Shown here one piece after another: positions 38,738-46,793 of a DNA stretch of 64,000 nucleotides. The DNA is from Pseudomonas luteola NBRC 103146 (GTDB lineage Bacteria; Pseudomonadota; Gammaproteobacteria; Pseudomonadales; Pseudomonadaceae). Below the pieces are notes generated by a model that had not been told where the DNA came from, did no database searches, and saw only the letters and a program-made list of their open reading frames with translations. The first letter of the stretch is position 1, and every line of letters starts with the position of its first letter. The stretch spans positions 62,001 through 126,000 of the forward strand of contig NZ_BDAE01000007.1 of assembly GCF_002091675.1 (NCBI RefSeq), read 5' to 3'. The position numbers and the translations under genes are program-made.

Positions 38738-39232
38738 ATGAATCGTATGCGCCGTTTCCCTCCCATTATCGACCGTAGTCAGGATGAGCTTTTCATGCGA
38801 GAGGCGCTGGCGCTGGCAGCTGAAGGCGCATCCCTGGGTGAGGTGCCTGTCGGTGCGGTACTGGTTCATGACGGACGGATCATCGGACGCGGCTTCAATC
38901 AGCCTATTACCGGCCATGACCCCAGCGCCCATGCAGAAATGCAGGCCATTCGTGCAGCGGCCTTGGCGCTGGAAAACTATCGTCTGCCGGACACTACCTT
39001 GTATGTAACCCTTGAGCCGTGCAGCATGTGTTCAGGGCTTCTGGTGCACGCCCGTATCCAGCGTCTGGTGTATGGTGCACGTGAGCCGCGTGCCGGTGCG
39101 GTAGAAAGCCGTGGGCAGTTCTTCAAGCAGGATTTCCTGAACCATCGCGTTATCGTTGAGGGCGGCCTTCTGGCTGAAGAGTGTGGCGCCTTGCTGACCG
39201 ACTTCTTCCGGGCGCGTCGGAGTAAATCCTAA
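38738..39232 (+). CDS. tadA: tRNA(Arg) adenosine-34 deaminase
   Basis: TadA makes inosine at the wobble position of tRNA-Arg(ACG). The 164-residue protein has the zinc site His65 and the catalytic Glu67 (AHAEMQAI), with Cys95 and Cys98 (EPCSMC). GEVPVGAVLV and the C-terminal FFRARR are typical. It starts 14 bp after the oxidase gene and converges on the DUF72 gene, with stops overlapping by 4 bp. Confidence 0.95.
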   Translation: MNRMRRFPPIIDRSQDELFMREALALAAEGASLGEVPVGAVLVHDGRIIGRGFNQPITGHDPSAHAEMQAIRAAALALENYRLPDTTLYVTLEPCSMCSGLLVHARIQRLVYGAREPRAGAVESRGQFFKQDFLNHRVIVEGGLLAEECGALLTDFFRARRSKS

Positions 39233-40185
39233 GGCGCATTGGCCTTTTTCTTTCGCTTCGGCTTGGCCTCCTCGCCAATCAGGCTTAGATCCCATTTGCC
39301 CAGGCTTTCCTTCAGGCCTAGCGCCACTGTGAGCCGGTCGGCATCGAACGGCGCGTGGACATTGGCATCATTATCAAAATAGCAATAGATGTCTCGGCTC
39401 TCCTGTGTGGGCAATCGATGTGCCTGGTCAATCAGCTGGGCATCGTCCGGCTCTCCACCTTGCGCCCAAGCCTGAATGCGAGACGTCCAATAGTGCAGCG
39501 CTTCATCCGAGTAGCGGCTTGAATAGAGCTGCTCGTGACCGTGCAGGCGTATATAAAGAAAGTCTGCCGTGACATCCTCCCGGTACAGCCACTTGCCCGC
39601 TGTGTCGGCAATTACCAGCGCCACGTTATAGCGCCGCAGTAGCTCGACAAAAGCGGGGTCGATAAAGCTCTCATGCCGGATCTCGACGGCATGGCGCAAG
39701 GGGCGATTGGCATCGATACTCAGGCTGCAGCGGCCCTCCATGCGCGCCTCACAATGCAGGGCGAGCGCCTGGGCGGTCTGGGTGTCCTGAGGCAGGAGCT
39801 TTAGAAATGCCTCAAACCGCTCAGGCTCGAACTTCAAATTAGCTGGAAACTGCCAGAGGATAGGTCCCAGTTTCTCCTTGAGCTCAAAGATGCCGGAGGC
39901 CAGAAAATTGGCCATCGCTTTTTCGATATCTTTTAGGCGCAGGATATGCGTGATGTAGCGCGGACCTTTGACGCTGAAAAGAAAGTTTTCACCGGTTTCT
40001 GCATACCAGCTGGCGTAGCTCTGAGGGCGCTGAAGCGAATAGAAGGAGCCATTGATCTCGATTGTAGACAGCGCCCGTGAGGCAAAGCGCAGCTCCTTGT
40101 TTTGAGTCAGCCCTTCAGGATAGAAAACACCCCGCCAAGGCACGTAGCGCCAGCCAGAAATACCAATACGGATCTGCGCAGCCAT
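39229..40185 (-). CDS. DUF72 (YecE-family) protein
   Basis: A 318-residue TIM-barrel-like protein of the DUF72 family (IRIGISGWRYVPWRGVFYPEG; FSVKGPRYITH; AVEIRHESF; YLRLHG-like YIRLHGHEQLYSSRY; DIYCYFDND). It has a basic tail (KPKRKKKANAP). The biochemical role of the family is not settled. The ribosome binding site is GAGGAG. It lies downstream of the csd genes, on the same strand and 56 bp away. Confidence 0.88.
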   Translation of the reverse strand: MAAQIRIGISGWRYVPWRGVFYPEGLTQNKELRFASRALSTIEINGSFYSLQRPQSYASWYAETGENFLFSVKGPRYITHILRLKDIEKAMANFLASGIFELKEKLGPILWQFPANLKFEPERFEAFLKLLPQDTQTAQALALHCEARMEGRCSLSIDANRPLRHAVEIRHESFIDPAFVELLRRYNVALVIADTAGKWLYREDVTADFLYIRLHGHEQLYSSRYSDEALHYWTSRIQAWAQGGEPDDAQLIDQAHRLPTQESRDIYCYFDNDANVHAPFDADRLTVALGLKESLGKWDLSLIGEEAKPKRKKKANAP

Positions 40186-40241
40186 AGAAAACTCCTCAAC
40201 TCGTCTCTTCTTCGGACTGCGCGGAGGGGAGTGGGGTTCGG

Positions 40242-40646
40242 CTAGGCTTCAGCCAGCGTTCGCATGCGTTCGACTACCGCACGTAGGCCATTGCCACGAG
40301 AGGCGGAGAGTTGCCGCTCCAGCCCTAGTTGGCCCAGCCAGTCATGAATATCCAGCACGGCCAGTTCTTCCTGGGTCAGTCCATTGGCTCGGACCAAGAG
40401 TACAGCCAGCAGGCCACGGAGAATGCGAGAATCGCTGCCCGCTCGAAAGAAGTGCTGCTCTCCATCCTGCTTGTGAGTGACCCAGACCTGACTTTCACAG
40501 CCATAGACCCGATCTTCGTCTCGTCGGGTCTCAACATCGGGCAAGCGTGTCGCCCACTGCAACAAGAGGCGTGAACGAGCTTCCCACCCGTTGGCGGAAG
40601 AGAAGGCATCCAGCGCAGCCTGCGCCTCAGTCGTCAAACCTGTCAT
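40242..40646 (-). CDS. csdE: SufE-type sulfur acceptor protein CsdE
   Basis: A 134-residue SufE-fold protein that accepts persulfide sulfur from its partner desulfurase on Cys50 (VYGCESQVW). The start codon overlaps the csdA stop (40643-40646), so the pair is translationally coupled and probably made in equal amounts. Confidence 0.93.
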   Translation of the reverse strand: MTGLTTEAQAALDAFSSANGWEARSRLLLQWATRLPDVETRRDEDRVYGCESQVWVTHKQDGEQHFFRAGSDSRILRGLLAVLLVRANGLTQEELAVLDIHDWLGQLGLERQLSASRGNGLRAVVERMRTLAEA

Positions 40647-41848
40647 TGTAGTAGCTCCAAGGCATTATCCAGCGCCATGAAGAAGCGCTCCAGATCCGTT
40701 GAGTCACTATACAGACCAAGCGAAATACGCAGCGAGCCTGCCTCGCCCAGGCGCTTGAACAGCGGCATGGCGCAATGATTGCCCGCCCGCACGGCAATGC
40801 CTTGCTCGCCCAACATATGGGAAAGATCAGCCACATGTATGCCATCAACCACTACGCTGGCCAGGGCAATCTGCGGCTCGCCCAATACACGAACGCCCTC
40901 GCGAGCCGCCAGTCCGGCCTGTAGTTTCACGCACAACGCCTGCTCATGACCAAAAATGGATGACTCGTCTTGTGCGCTGAGCCAATCCAATGCTGCCCCC
41001 AAGCCAATGGCTGCACCAACAGGCGGTGTCCCGGCCTCCAGCCCCATGGGAGCAGAATGAAACTCAGCGTGTTGATAATCGGCGTTACGCACCATCTCGC
41101 CACCAAACTGCCAAGGCGCAAGAGCTGCCAGGGCCTCGGCATGTCCCCAGAGTACCCCTATGGCCTCTGGTGCGTAGAGCTTATGGCCGGAAAATACATA
41201 GAAATCCGCGCCCAGGTCCTTGGGACTGTGGCGGCCATGAACCACACCTTGAGCTCCATCCACAACGAGCCAGGCGCCTTGATCGTGGGCCAGACGGGAG
41301 AGCTCGGCCAGCGGCTGCCAGGTTCCCAATACGTTCGACAGCTGGCTGATGGCAACCAGACGCGTGCGTGGGCCGATCAGTTCACTGGCTCGATTGAGGT
41401 CGATATGGCCCGAGTCTGTAAGCGGCAATACGATCAACTCTACCCCCTGGCGCCGAGCCAACTGCTGCCAGGGCAGAAGGTTGGCATGATGCTCCAGGGC
41501 ACTGACCACAATTTCATCGCCGGGCTTGAAGTGATGCTCAAGCCCGTAGGCTATCAGGTTGAGCCCTTCCGTCGTGCCGCGAGTAAACACGACTTCCCTT
41601 GAGCTGGAAGCGCCTAGCCAGCGGGCCACCTTGTCGCGTACGGACTCATAGGCCTGGGTGGCGCGCTCGCCAGGGCGGTGCTGAGCGCGATGAACATTGG
41701 CGGCGCCGCGGGCATAGTACGCTGTGAGCGCATCCAGTACAGCCTTGGGCTTTTGCGCTGTGGCCGCAGTGTCCAGATAGGTGATGCCGTCTTCTTCAAA
41801 GGCAGCAAGGGCCGGAAAGTCGGTGCGCCAGGGGGAGGGCAATGTCAT
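40643..41848 (-). CDS. csdA: group II cysteine desulfurase CsdA
   Basis: A PLP enzyme of 401 residues that frees sulfur from cysteine. The PLP lysine is Lys223 (FSGHKLYAP) and the catalytic Cys359 lies in RAGNHCAMPL, the short-loop form of group II enzymes (SufS/CsdA). It forms a two-gene unit with csdE and no other suf genes are present. This favours the CSD system over a full SUF operon. Confidence 0.94.
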   Translation of the reverse strand: MTLPSPWRTDFPALAAFEEDGITYLDTAATAQKPKAVLDALTAYYARGAANVHRAQHRPGERATQAYESVRDKVARWLGASSSREVVFTRGTTEGLNLIAYGLEHHFKPGDEIVVSALEHHANLLPWQQLARRQGVELIVLPLTDSGHIDLNRASELIGPRTRLVAISQLSNVLGTWQPLAELSRLAHDQGAWLVVDGAQGVVHGRHSPKDLGADFYVFSGHKLYAPEAIGVLWGHAEALAALAPWQFGGEMVRNADYQHAEFHSAPMGLEAGTPPVGAAIGLGAALDWLSAQDESSIFGHEQALCVKLQAGLAAREGVRVLGEPQIALASVVVDGIHVADLSHMLGEQGIAVRAGNHCAMPLFKRLGEAGSLRISLGLYSDSTDLERFFMALDNALELLQ

Positions 41849-41872
41849 GGCTTCAACTTTTGGAAACGGATG

Positions 41873-41907
41873 AAAAAAAGCCGCCCGGCCGTGAGCCGGC
41901 GGGCGGC
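41873..41907 (-). terminator. strong terminator after dapD
   Basis: On the minus strand an 8-bp stem GCCGCCCG/CGGGCGGC, extended by inner CCG/CGG pairs, is followed by seven T. It ends the arsC-like/lysE/dapD transcript and separates it from csdA, which starts 24 bp further on. Confidence 0.9.
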
Positions 41908-41953
41908 CTACTTACAGGTCTGGACCCGGTACCAAGGTACCGGGTTCCATGAC

Positions 41954-42994
41954 TCAGTTATGCGCGTGCAGGGCTTCGTTCAGCTCGATTGCACTCTTGT
42001 TGGTTTTGCACTCGACCGCGCCGGTCTGGGAGTTGCGGCGGAACAGAAGATCATTCTGGCCTGCCAGATCGCGCGCCTTGACCACCTGTACCTGCTGGTT
42101 CTGATCATCCAGCACAATCACCTTGGTGCCCGCTGTTACATACAGGCCGGACTCCACTGTGCAGCGATCACCCAGCGGAATGCCGATGCCCGCGTTGGCA
42201 CCGATCAGGCAGCCCTCGCCAACGCTGATCACAATATTGCCACCGCCAGACAAAGTACCCATGGTGGAGCAGCCGCCGCCCAGATCCGAACCCTTGCCGA
42301 CGAATACACCCGCCGAGACGCGGCCTTCGACCATATTCGGGCCCGCCGTACCGGCATTGAAGTTTACGAAGCCCTCATGCATGACGGTTGTGCCTTCACC
42401 GATATAAGCGCCCAGACGAACACGGGCGGTATCGGCGATGCGCACGCCACTGGGAACGACATAGTCGGTCATCTTCGGGAATTTATCGACGGAGAACACT
42501 TCCAGCAATTTGCCGCGCAGACGGGCTTCCAGTTGCTCGGAAGGCAGTTCTGCCAGGTCGATGGCACCCTGATTGGTCCAGGCAACATTCGGCAGCAGGG
42601 CAAAGATGCCGCTCAGGTTGACGCCGTGCGGCTTGACCAGACGATGCGACAGCAAATGCAGCTTCAGGTACGCCTCAGGCGTTGAGGAGGGCGCAGCGTC
42701 TTCCGCCAGAATCGTGGCAACCAGCGGCTTGGCGCTTTCAGCCAGACGGGTTAGCAGGGCCATCTGAGTCTGAGCGTTCTCTACGCCACGCAAGGCATCG
42801 GCCAGAGAGCGCGCCTGAGACGGCGTAAAGGCGATGGTTTGGTTCCCGCCTGCATAATTGAGAACCGGCGTGATGGCCGCAATCAGTTCTGCCGAGGGGT
42901 TCAGCAGGGGCTGGGCATAGAAGACTTCGAGCCAGGCGCCGTCGCGATTTTGCGTGCCGACACCAAAGGCCAGGCTGAACACATTCTGAGACAT
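41954..42994 (-). CDS. dapD: 2,3,4,5-tetrahydropyridine-2,6-dicarboxylate N-succinyltransferase
   Basis: DapD succinylates tetrahydrodipicolinate in lysine and cell-wall precursor synthesis. The 346 residues are the long pseudomonad form. An N-terminal helical domain is followed by a left-handed beta-helix built of hexapeptide repeats (GVRIADTARVRLGAYIGEGTTVMHEGFVN ... VSAGVFVGKGSDLGGGCS, given in parts), with substrate-binding residues in GPNMVEGR. dapC, coding the next enzyme, is also in the window (49.6 kb). Confidence 0.96.
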   Translation of the reverse strand: MSQNVFSLAFGVGTQNRDGAWLEVFYAQPLLNPSAELIAAITPVLNYAGGNQTIAFTPSQARSLADALRGVENAQTQMALLTRLAESAKPLVATILAEDAAPSSTPEAYLKLHLLSHRLVKPHGVNLSGIFALLPNVAWTNQGAIDLAELPSEQLEARLRGKLLEVFSVDKFPKMTDYVVPSGVRIADTARVRLGAYIGEGTTVMHEGFVNFNAGTAGPNMVEGRVSAGVFVGKGSDLGGGCSTMGTLSGGGNIVISVGEGCLIGANAGIGIPLGDRCTVESGLYVTAGTKVIVLDDQNQQVQVVKARDLAGQNDLLFRRNSQTGAVECKTNKSAIELNEALHAHN

Positions 42995-43020
42995 GAAACT
43001 TTCCTTCTAAACAAATAAGG

Positions 43021-43647
43021 TCAGGCCGGACGCCGGCTGAGAAGTAATCCCACACCGGCACTACCCAGAAGGGCGGCACAACCACGGTTGAACAGACGCT
43101 TGGCACGCTCACCAGCCAACAGGCGGCCGAGACGTGCTCCGGCGAAGGCGTAAATTGCGATGGCGAAGCATTCCATGATCAGAAACGCTGCGCCCAATTG
43201 AGTAAACTGCTGCCCAAGCGGCTCACCCACCACTACAAACTGCGGAAGAAACGCGGTAAACAGCAAAATAGCTTTGGGGTTGCCTGCAGCGATCAGAAAC
43301 TCCTGACGCATCAACTTCCAGAGGTCTGCCTTGATGACTTCGTCAGGAGATGGAGCGTCCGTCGAGGTGTTGGCAGTCCATAAGCGGATGGCAGTCCAGA
43401 TGAGGTACATCGCACCTACAAGCTTGATCGCAGTAAAGAGCCAGGCCGACGTCAACAATACGAGCGCCAGGCCTGAGCCCGCCAGCGCGATCATGCCGGC
43501 AAAGGCAATCAGTCGGCCCAAGGTGCCGATACAGGCCGCTGCAAAGCCGAAGCGGGCAGCATTATTAACGGACAGCAGATTGTTCGGCCCAGGCGCCATG
43601 TTCAATGCGAAACAGGAAGGTATGAATAGTGCCCAGGCAATCGACAT
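43021..43647 (-). CDS. LysE-family amino-acid exporter
   Basis: A 208-residue inner-membrane protein with about six hydrophobic helices and the LysE/RhtB signature FALNMAPGPNNLLSV followed by GNPKAILLFTAFLPQF. It probably exports an amino acid or derivative. Its ATG is one base after the arsC-like stop and dapD follows by 26 bp. This suggests one operon and perhaps a link to lysine metabolism (inference). Confidence 0.88.
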   Translation of the reverse strand: MSIAWALFIPSCFALNMAPGPNNLLSVNNAARFGFAAACIGTLGRLIAFAGMIALAGSGLALVLLTSAWLFTAIKLVGAMYLIWTAIRLWTANTSTDAPSPDEVIKADLWKLMRQEFLIAAGNPKAILLFTAFLPQFVVVGEPLGQQFTQLGAAFLIMECFAIAIYAFAGARLGRLLAGERAKRLFNRGCAALLGSAGVGLLLSRRPA

Positions 43648-43648
43648 G

Positions 43649-44014
43649 TCAGCGGTCCAGTTCAGCCGAGTAGAGTTCCGGCTTGAAGCCTAGTGCGCGA
43701 CGCTCTCCCAGGTCCAGTACAGGACGCTTGATCATGGAGGGCTGCGCCAACATGAGCTCGATGGCACGGGCCTCATCAATATCTGCCTTTTGTTCGTCAG
43801 GCAGTTTTCTGAACGTAGTGCCGGCGCGGTTCAGCACCTTTTCCCAACCAAGCTCACGGCACCAGGTTGAAAGGGTTTCCCGGTCGATGCCGCTGACCTT
43901 GTAGTCGTGAAAATGATAGGTCACGCCATGTTCGTCGAGCCATGTGCGCGCCTTTTTCATGGTGTCGCAGGCCTTTATGCCATACAAACTCAATGTGCCG
44001 TTCGTGTCGGGCAT
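43649..44014 (-). CDS. ArsC/Spx-family (YffB-like) reductase
   Basis: A 121-residue thioredoxin-fold protein. YGIKACDTMKKARTWL has a single active-site Cys with the KK-AR pattern of YffB-like proteins, and RPVLDLGERRALGFKPE the C-terminal Arg. YffB-type members are often called arsenate reductase-like, but glutathione-dependent thiol reduction is more likely. ATG 44014 has GGGAGG upstream; the longer frame is not supported. Confidence 0.85.
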   Translation of the reverse strand: MPDTNGTLSLYGIKACDTMKKARTWLDEHGVTYHFHDYKVSGIDRETLSTWCRELGWEKVLNRAGTTFRKLPDEQKADIDEARAIELMLAQPSMIKRPVLDLGERRALGFKPELYSAELDR

Positions 44015-44169
44015 TCCTGGCCTCCCACCCTTGTAAAGTAATCGCCAAATAGGAATGTCAGAGTATGCCATGTAGAGGTGGGCTGTGCGCCTATCGATGC
44101 AATCTATAACAAGGCGACAAGGCATTGCCTAAGCTCTCTACGCACTCTATACGATAGGAATATGAAGAA

Positions 44170-45111
44170 ATGTCGATCGACCTGAACCACAGACCCAGAC
44201 TGAGCGATATGCGCCGACTCGCACCGCAGGAGGCAGCGCCTGCGGTTGATCTTGAGGCCAGGCAGCAGGGCCCTCGTATCACTGATGCCGAGTCGCTGTC
44301 CGGGCGCCCGGGATATGCCGCCGACTTTCTTGGTGAATTCAGCGTACCCTGGCCTACCATGAGCGATGAACGTGCCGGGGACGTGCTGCCTGTTTCAGGT
44401 TCCGCCGAAAATCGACTCGACTATATGCATTTCTCCATCACCATGTCGGCGTCACGCCGGCTGGCGTTCTACGTTGGCGTCAATATCGATGGTACTCAGT
44501 CCGTTTCGGTCGAGCGGGGCAAGGATCGCTGGTCCTATGACGGACGTATCCCGCTGGAAGCCCAGATTGGCGAAGACCTGTACGCCAATAACCTGCTGGA
44601 TCGCGGACACCTTGTTCGTCGTGAGGACCCTAACTGGGGGAATGAGGCGGAAGTTGCCAACCGTGACACCTTTCATTTCACCAACTGCTCTCCGCAGATG
44701 GCCGGCTTCAATCAGAAGAACTGGCTGGATCTGGAAAACTACCTGCTGGAAAACACCCGGCGCTGGAAGGAGCGGGCAACGGTATTTACCGGGCCGGTTT
44801 TCCGGGACGATGACCGGCGCTATCGAGGTGTGCTGATCCCGTCTGCTTTTTGGAAGGTAGTCGCCTTTTTATCCGATGACGGAAAACCATCTGCAACCGC
44901 CTACATGATCGATCAATCTAGCGAGCTGGGACAGCTGGATGCCGCGTTCGGACGCTTCCGAACCTATCAGCGCAGTGTTCGTCGTATCGAACAGCTGACA
45001 GGTATCAATTTTGGCCCACTCTCCCGTTACGACGGTTTTTCCAACGAGGAGGCCATGACAGGGACGCGGATCGAGGCTGAGCTTCACACATTGGCCGACA
45101 TACGGGTTTGA
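44170..45111 (+). CDS. DNA/RNA non-specific endonuclease (DRGH type) without signal peptide
   Basis: A 313-residue beta-beta-alpha-metal nuclease of the NucA/Serratia group. Asp144-Arg145-Gly146-His147 is the catalytic motif, with His147 as general base. The metal-binding Asn lies in TNCSPQMAGFNQKNW (Asn172 to Asn184 region). The nuclease domain covers about 75-290. The N-terminal 70 residues look disordered (RLAPQEAAPAVDLEAR), and there is no signal peptide, lipobox or immunity-like neighbour. Such a nuclease in the cytoplasm would be harmful, so it may leave by another secretion system or be restrained. It stands alone between divergent and unrelated genes. Confidence 0.85.
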   Translation: MSIDLNHRPRLSDMRRLAPQEAAPAVDLEARQQGPRITDAESLSGRPGYAADFLGEFSVPWPTMSDERAGDVLPVSGSAENRLDYMHFSITMSASRRLAFYVGVNIDGTQSVSVERGKDRWSYDGRIPLEAQIGEDLYANNLLDRGHLVRREDPNWGNEAEVANRDTFHFTNCSPQMAGFNQKNWLDLENYLLENTRRWKERATVFTGPVFRDDDRRYRGVLIPSAFWKVVAFLSDDGKPSATAYMIDQSSELGQLDAAFGRFRTYQRSVRRIEQLTGINFGPLSRYDGFSNEEAMTGTRIEAELHTLADIRV

Positions 45112-45212
45112 TGGCTTAACGCCTTGCAGCTCAAGACGTTGGCCTCTTGAGTTGCAATCGTTTTCTGCCAAGCGGACACAAGGTAAGGAACTCACCCGCC
45201 AGGCAGGGGCCA

Positions 45213-45233
45213 AATTGTACAACCTGTACAATT
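45213..45233. promoter_or_regulatory. palindromic operator before the HDO gene
   Basis: AATTGTAC and GTACAATT are perfect 8-bp arms around a 5-bp spacer. TGTACAA also occurs twice as a direct repeat within it. The element overlaps a good -10 hexamer TACAAT (45227-45232) and lies 24 bp before the ATG. It is a likely repressor site. The regulator is unknown and no regulator gene is adjacent. Confidence 0.65.
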
Positions 45234-45257
45234 ATTAACTGCCAGATGTGCTGACGT

Positions 45258-46736
45258 ATGCAGACCACTACACGAGCCACGACGAGCCGACAGGCTGTGT
45301 TAACGCCGTACGCCCTTGAGCCATCCCGTCATCTTTATTTTTCTCTGCTTGAACAGAAGCCCGCGGCTGACGCGCTCGAAAGGGCTCGGCACTATCTTGA
45401 CGAGCAGCTGAGTGCGACTGGACCTATGCCATCCGATTTGCCGGAGGATCCGCAAGGGCTAGAGCGCTGGATGCTACAAAGTACCGAGCAGGTAGGTCAG
45501 GAGTACCGAGCCTATCTCAAGTCCCGGAAGGCAGGCGCCCCTCGTCGTTATTTCACGAGTAAATCCCATGCGCTCTACTTTTTGAGAGGGGTTGCCCCGA
45601 CCAAACTGGTAGACGGCGCCTGGCTGTACGGTATTTTGCAGCGCTGGAATGACACCCGCTTCACTGCACCTATCCAGATCTATCTGGAAGAGTTGGGCGA
45701 GGGTTTGCCAGACAAGAATCATGTCGTCCTGTATAAGAAATTGCTGGCCAGTAACGGTTGTGAAGACTGGGATGGCCTGAGCGATGATCATTATGTTCAG
45801 GGTGCGATCCAGCTGGCGCTGGCCTATAACGCCGAGCATTTCCTGCCCGAGATCATTGGCTTCAACCTCGGCTATGAACAGTTGCCGCTTCATCTGCTCA
45901 TTACCTCTTACGAGTTGAATGAGCTTGGGATCGATCCTTATTACTTTACGTTGCACGTGACGGTCGATAACGCCGGTACCGGTCATGCAAAGAAGGCCCT
46001 GCAGGCCGTTCATGACGCCATGCCGGTAGAAGGTCGCGAAGCATTCTATCGACGTGTAGCTCAGGGCTATCTGCTCAACAACCTGGGCGCAGGCACAACG
46101 TCTATCATTGGCTCGTTCGATCTTGAACAGGAAGTTATTTCGCTACTGGCAGAGAAAAGCACAGTCGGCAAATACGTGCATTCTGATTACTGCCGAATCG
46201 GTGGGCGCAATGTAAGTGAGTGGCTGGCCGATCCAGCTCAGATACCGGCCTTTCTTGAAGCCATGGAGGCTCAAGGCTGGATCAAGCGCCATGAAGACCC
46301 ACAAAACAGCCGTTTCTGGAAGCTCATACAAGGTGAGCGTGCCGAAATGTTTGGTGTGTTTACTGCCTATGAGCAGCAGCTTATCCATGACTGGATTGCG
46401 GGTGATCTGGTGCACACCGGTGCCAAGGTAATAGCCAAGGACCAGGCAGGGCAGGACCGAGTTGCTATCTTGCCTAAGCGGGAGCTGAGCTTTCGCGCTA
46501 AGCAGCGCCAGCAGGAAGCGCTTTGTCAAAGCGCAGGCGATAATGCGGCCTCAAATGCCTCTATTGCAGAGGTAAATGACTTTGACAGCGAAGCCGCGGC
46601 CCTGGAGCAACGCCTGGCGTGCCAGCCGACTCGCGAAGCGGGTATGGCGCTTCTGATCGAGATGATGTCGCCAGCCAATCACCATACCGCCTCTGGATTG
46701 TTGGCCACACGCCTCTTCAACAAGCTTTTCAACTGA
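45258..46736 (+). CDS. heme-oxygenase-like di-iron (HDO) redox enzyme of unknown function
   Basis: A 492-residue protein whose central part (about 100-330) has the pattern of iron-containing redox enzymes of the heme-oxygenase-like di-iron family. EELGEGLPDKNHVVLY gives Glu144/145 and His155, LPEIIGFNLGYE gives Glu198/207, and TLHVTVDNAGTGHAKKA gives His233, Asp237 and His243 as candidate iron ligands. Known relatives (UndA, BesC, SznF, CADD) use oxygen to cleave or rearrange amino acids and fatty acids. The C-terminal 120 residues have no clear motif. A strong palindrome overlaps the promoter, and the methyltransferase gene follows. Product unknown. Confidence 0.75.
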   Translation: MQTTTRATTSRQAVLTPYALEPSRHLYFSLLEQKPAADALERARHYLDEQLSATGPMPSDLPEDPQGLERWMLQSTEQVGQEYRAYLKSRKAGAPRRYFTSKSHALYFLRGVAPTKLVDGAWLYGILQRWNDTRFTAPIQIYLEELGEGLPDKNHVVLYKKLLASNGCEDWDGLSDDHYVQGAIQLALAYNAEHFLPEIIGFNLGYEQLPLHLLITSYELNELGIDPYYFTLHVTVDNAGTGHAKKALQAVHDAMPVEGREAFYRRVAQGYLLNNLGAGTTSIIGSFDLEQEVISLLAEKSTVGKYVHSDYCRIGGRNVSEWLADPAQIPAFLEAMEAQGWIKRHEDPQNSRFWKLIQGERAEMFGVFTAYEQQLIHDWIAGDLVHTGAKVIAKDQAGQDRVAILPKRELSFRAKQRQQEALCQSAGDNAASNASIAEVNDFDSEAAALEQRLACQPTREAGMALLIEMMSPANHHTASGLLATRLFNKLFN

Positions 46737-46743
46737 CCATCCA

Positions 46744-46777
46744 AGGACAGGGCCCAACGAGGGCCCTGTCCTGTTTC
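46744..46777 (+). terminator. terminator between the HDO and methyltransferase genes
   Basis: AGGACAGGGCCC (46744-46755) pairs perfectly with GGGCCCTGTCCT (46761-46772) over a 5-nt loop, followed by GTTTC. The T run is short, so read-through into the methyltransferase gene 17 bp later is likely. Confidence 0.75.
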
Positions 46778-46793
46778 TAAAGGATCAAACTGC

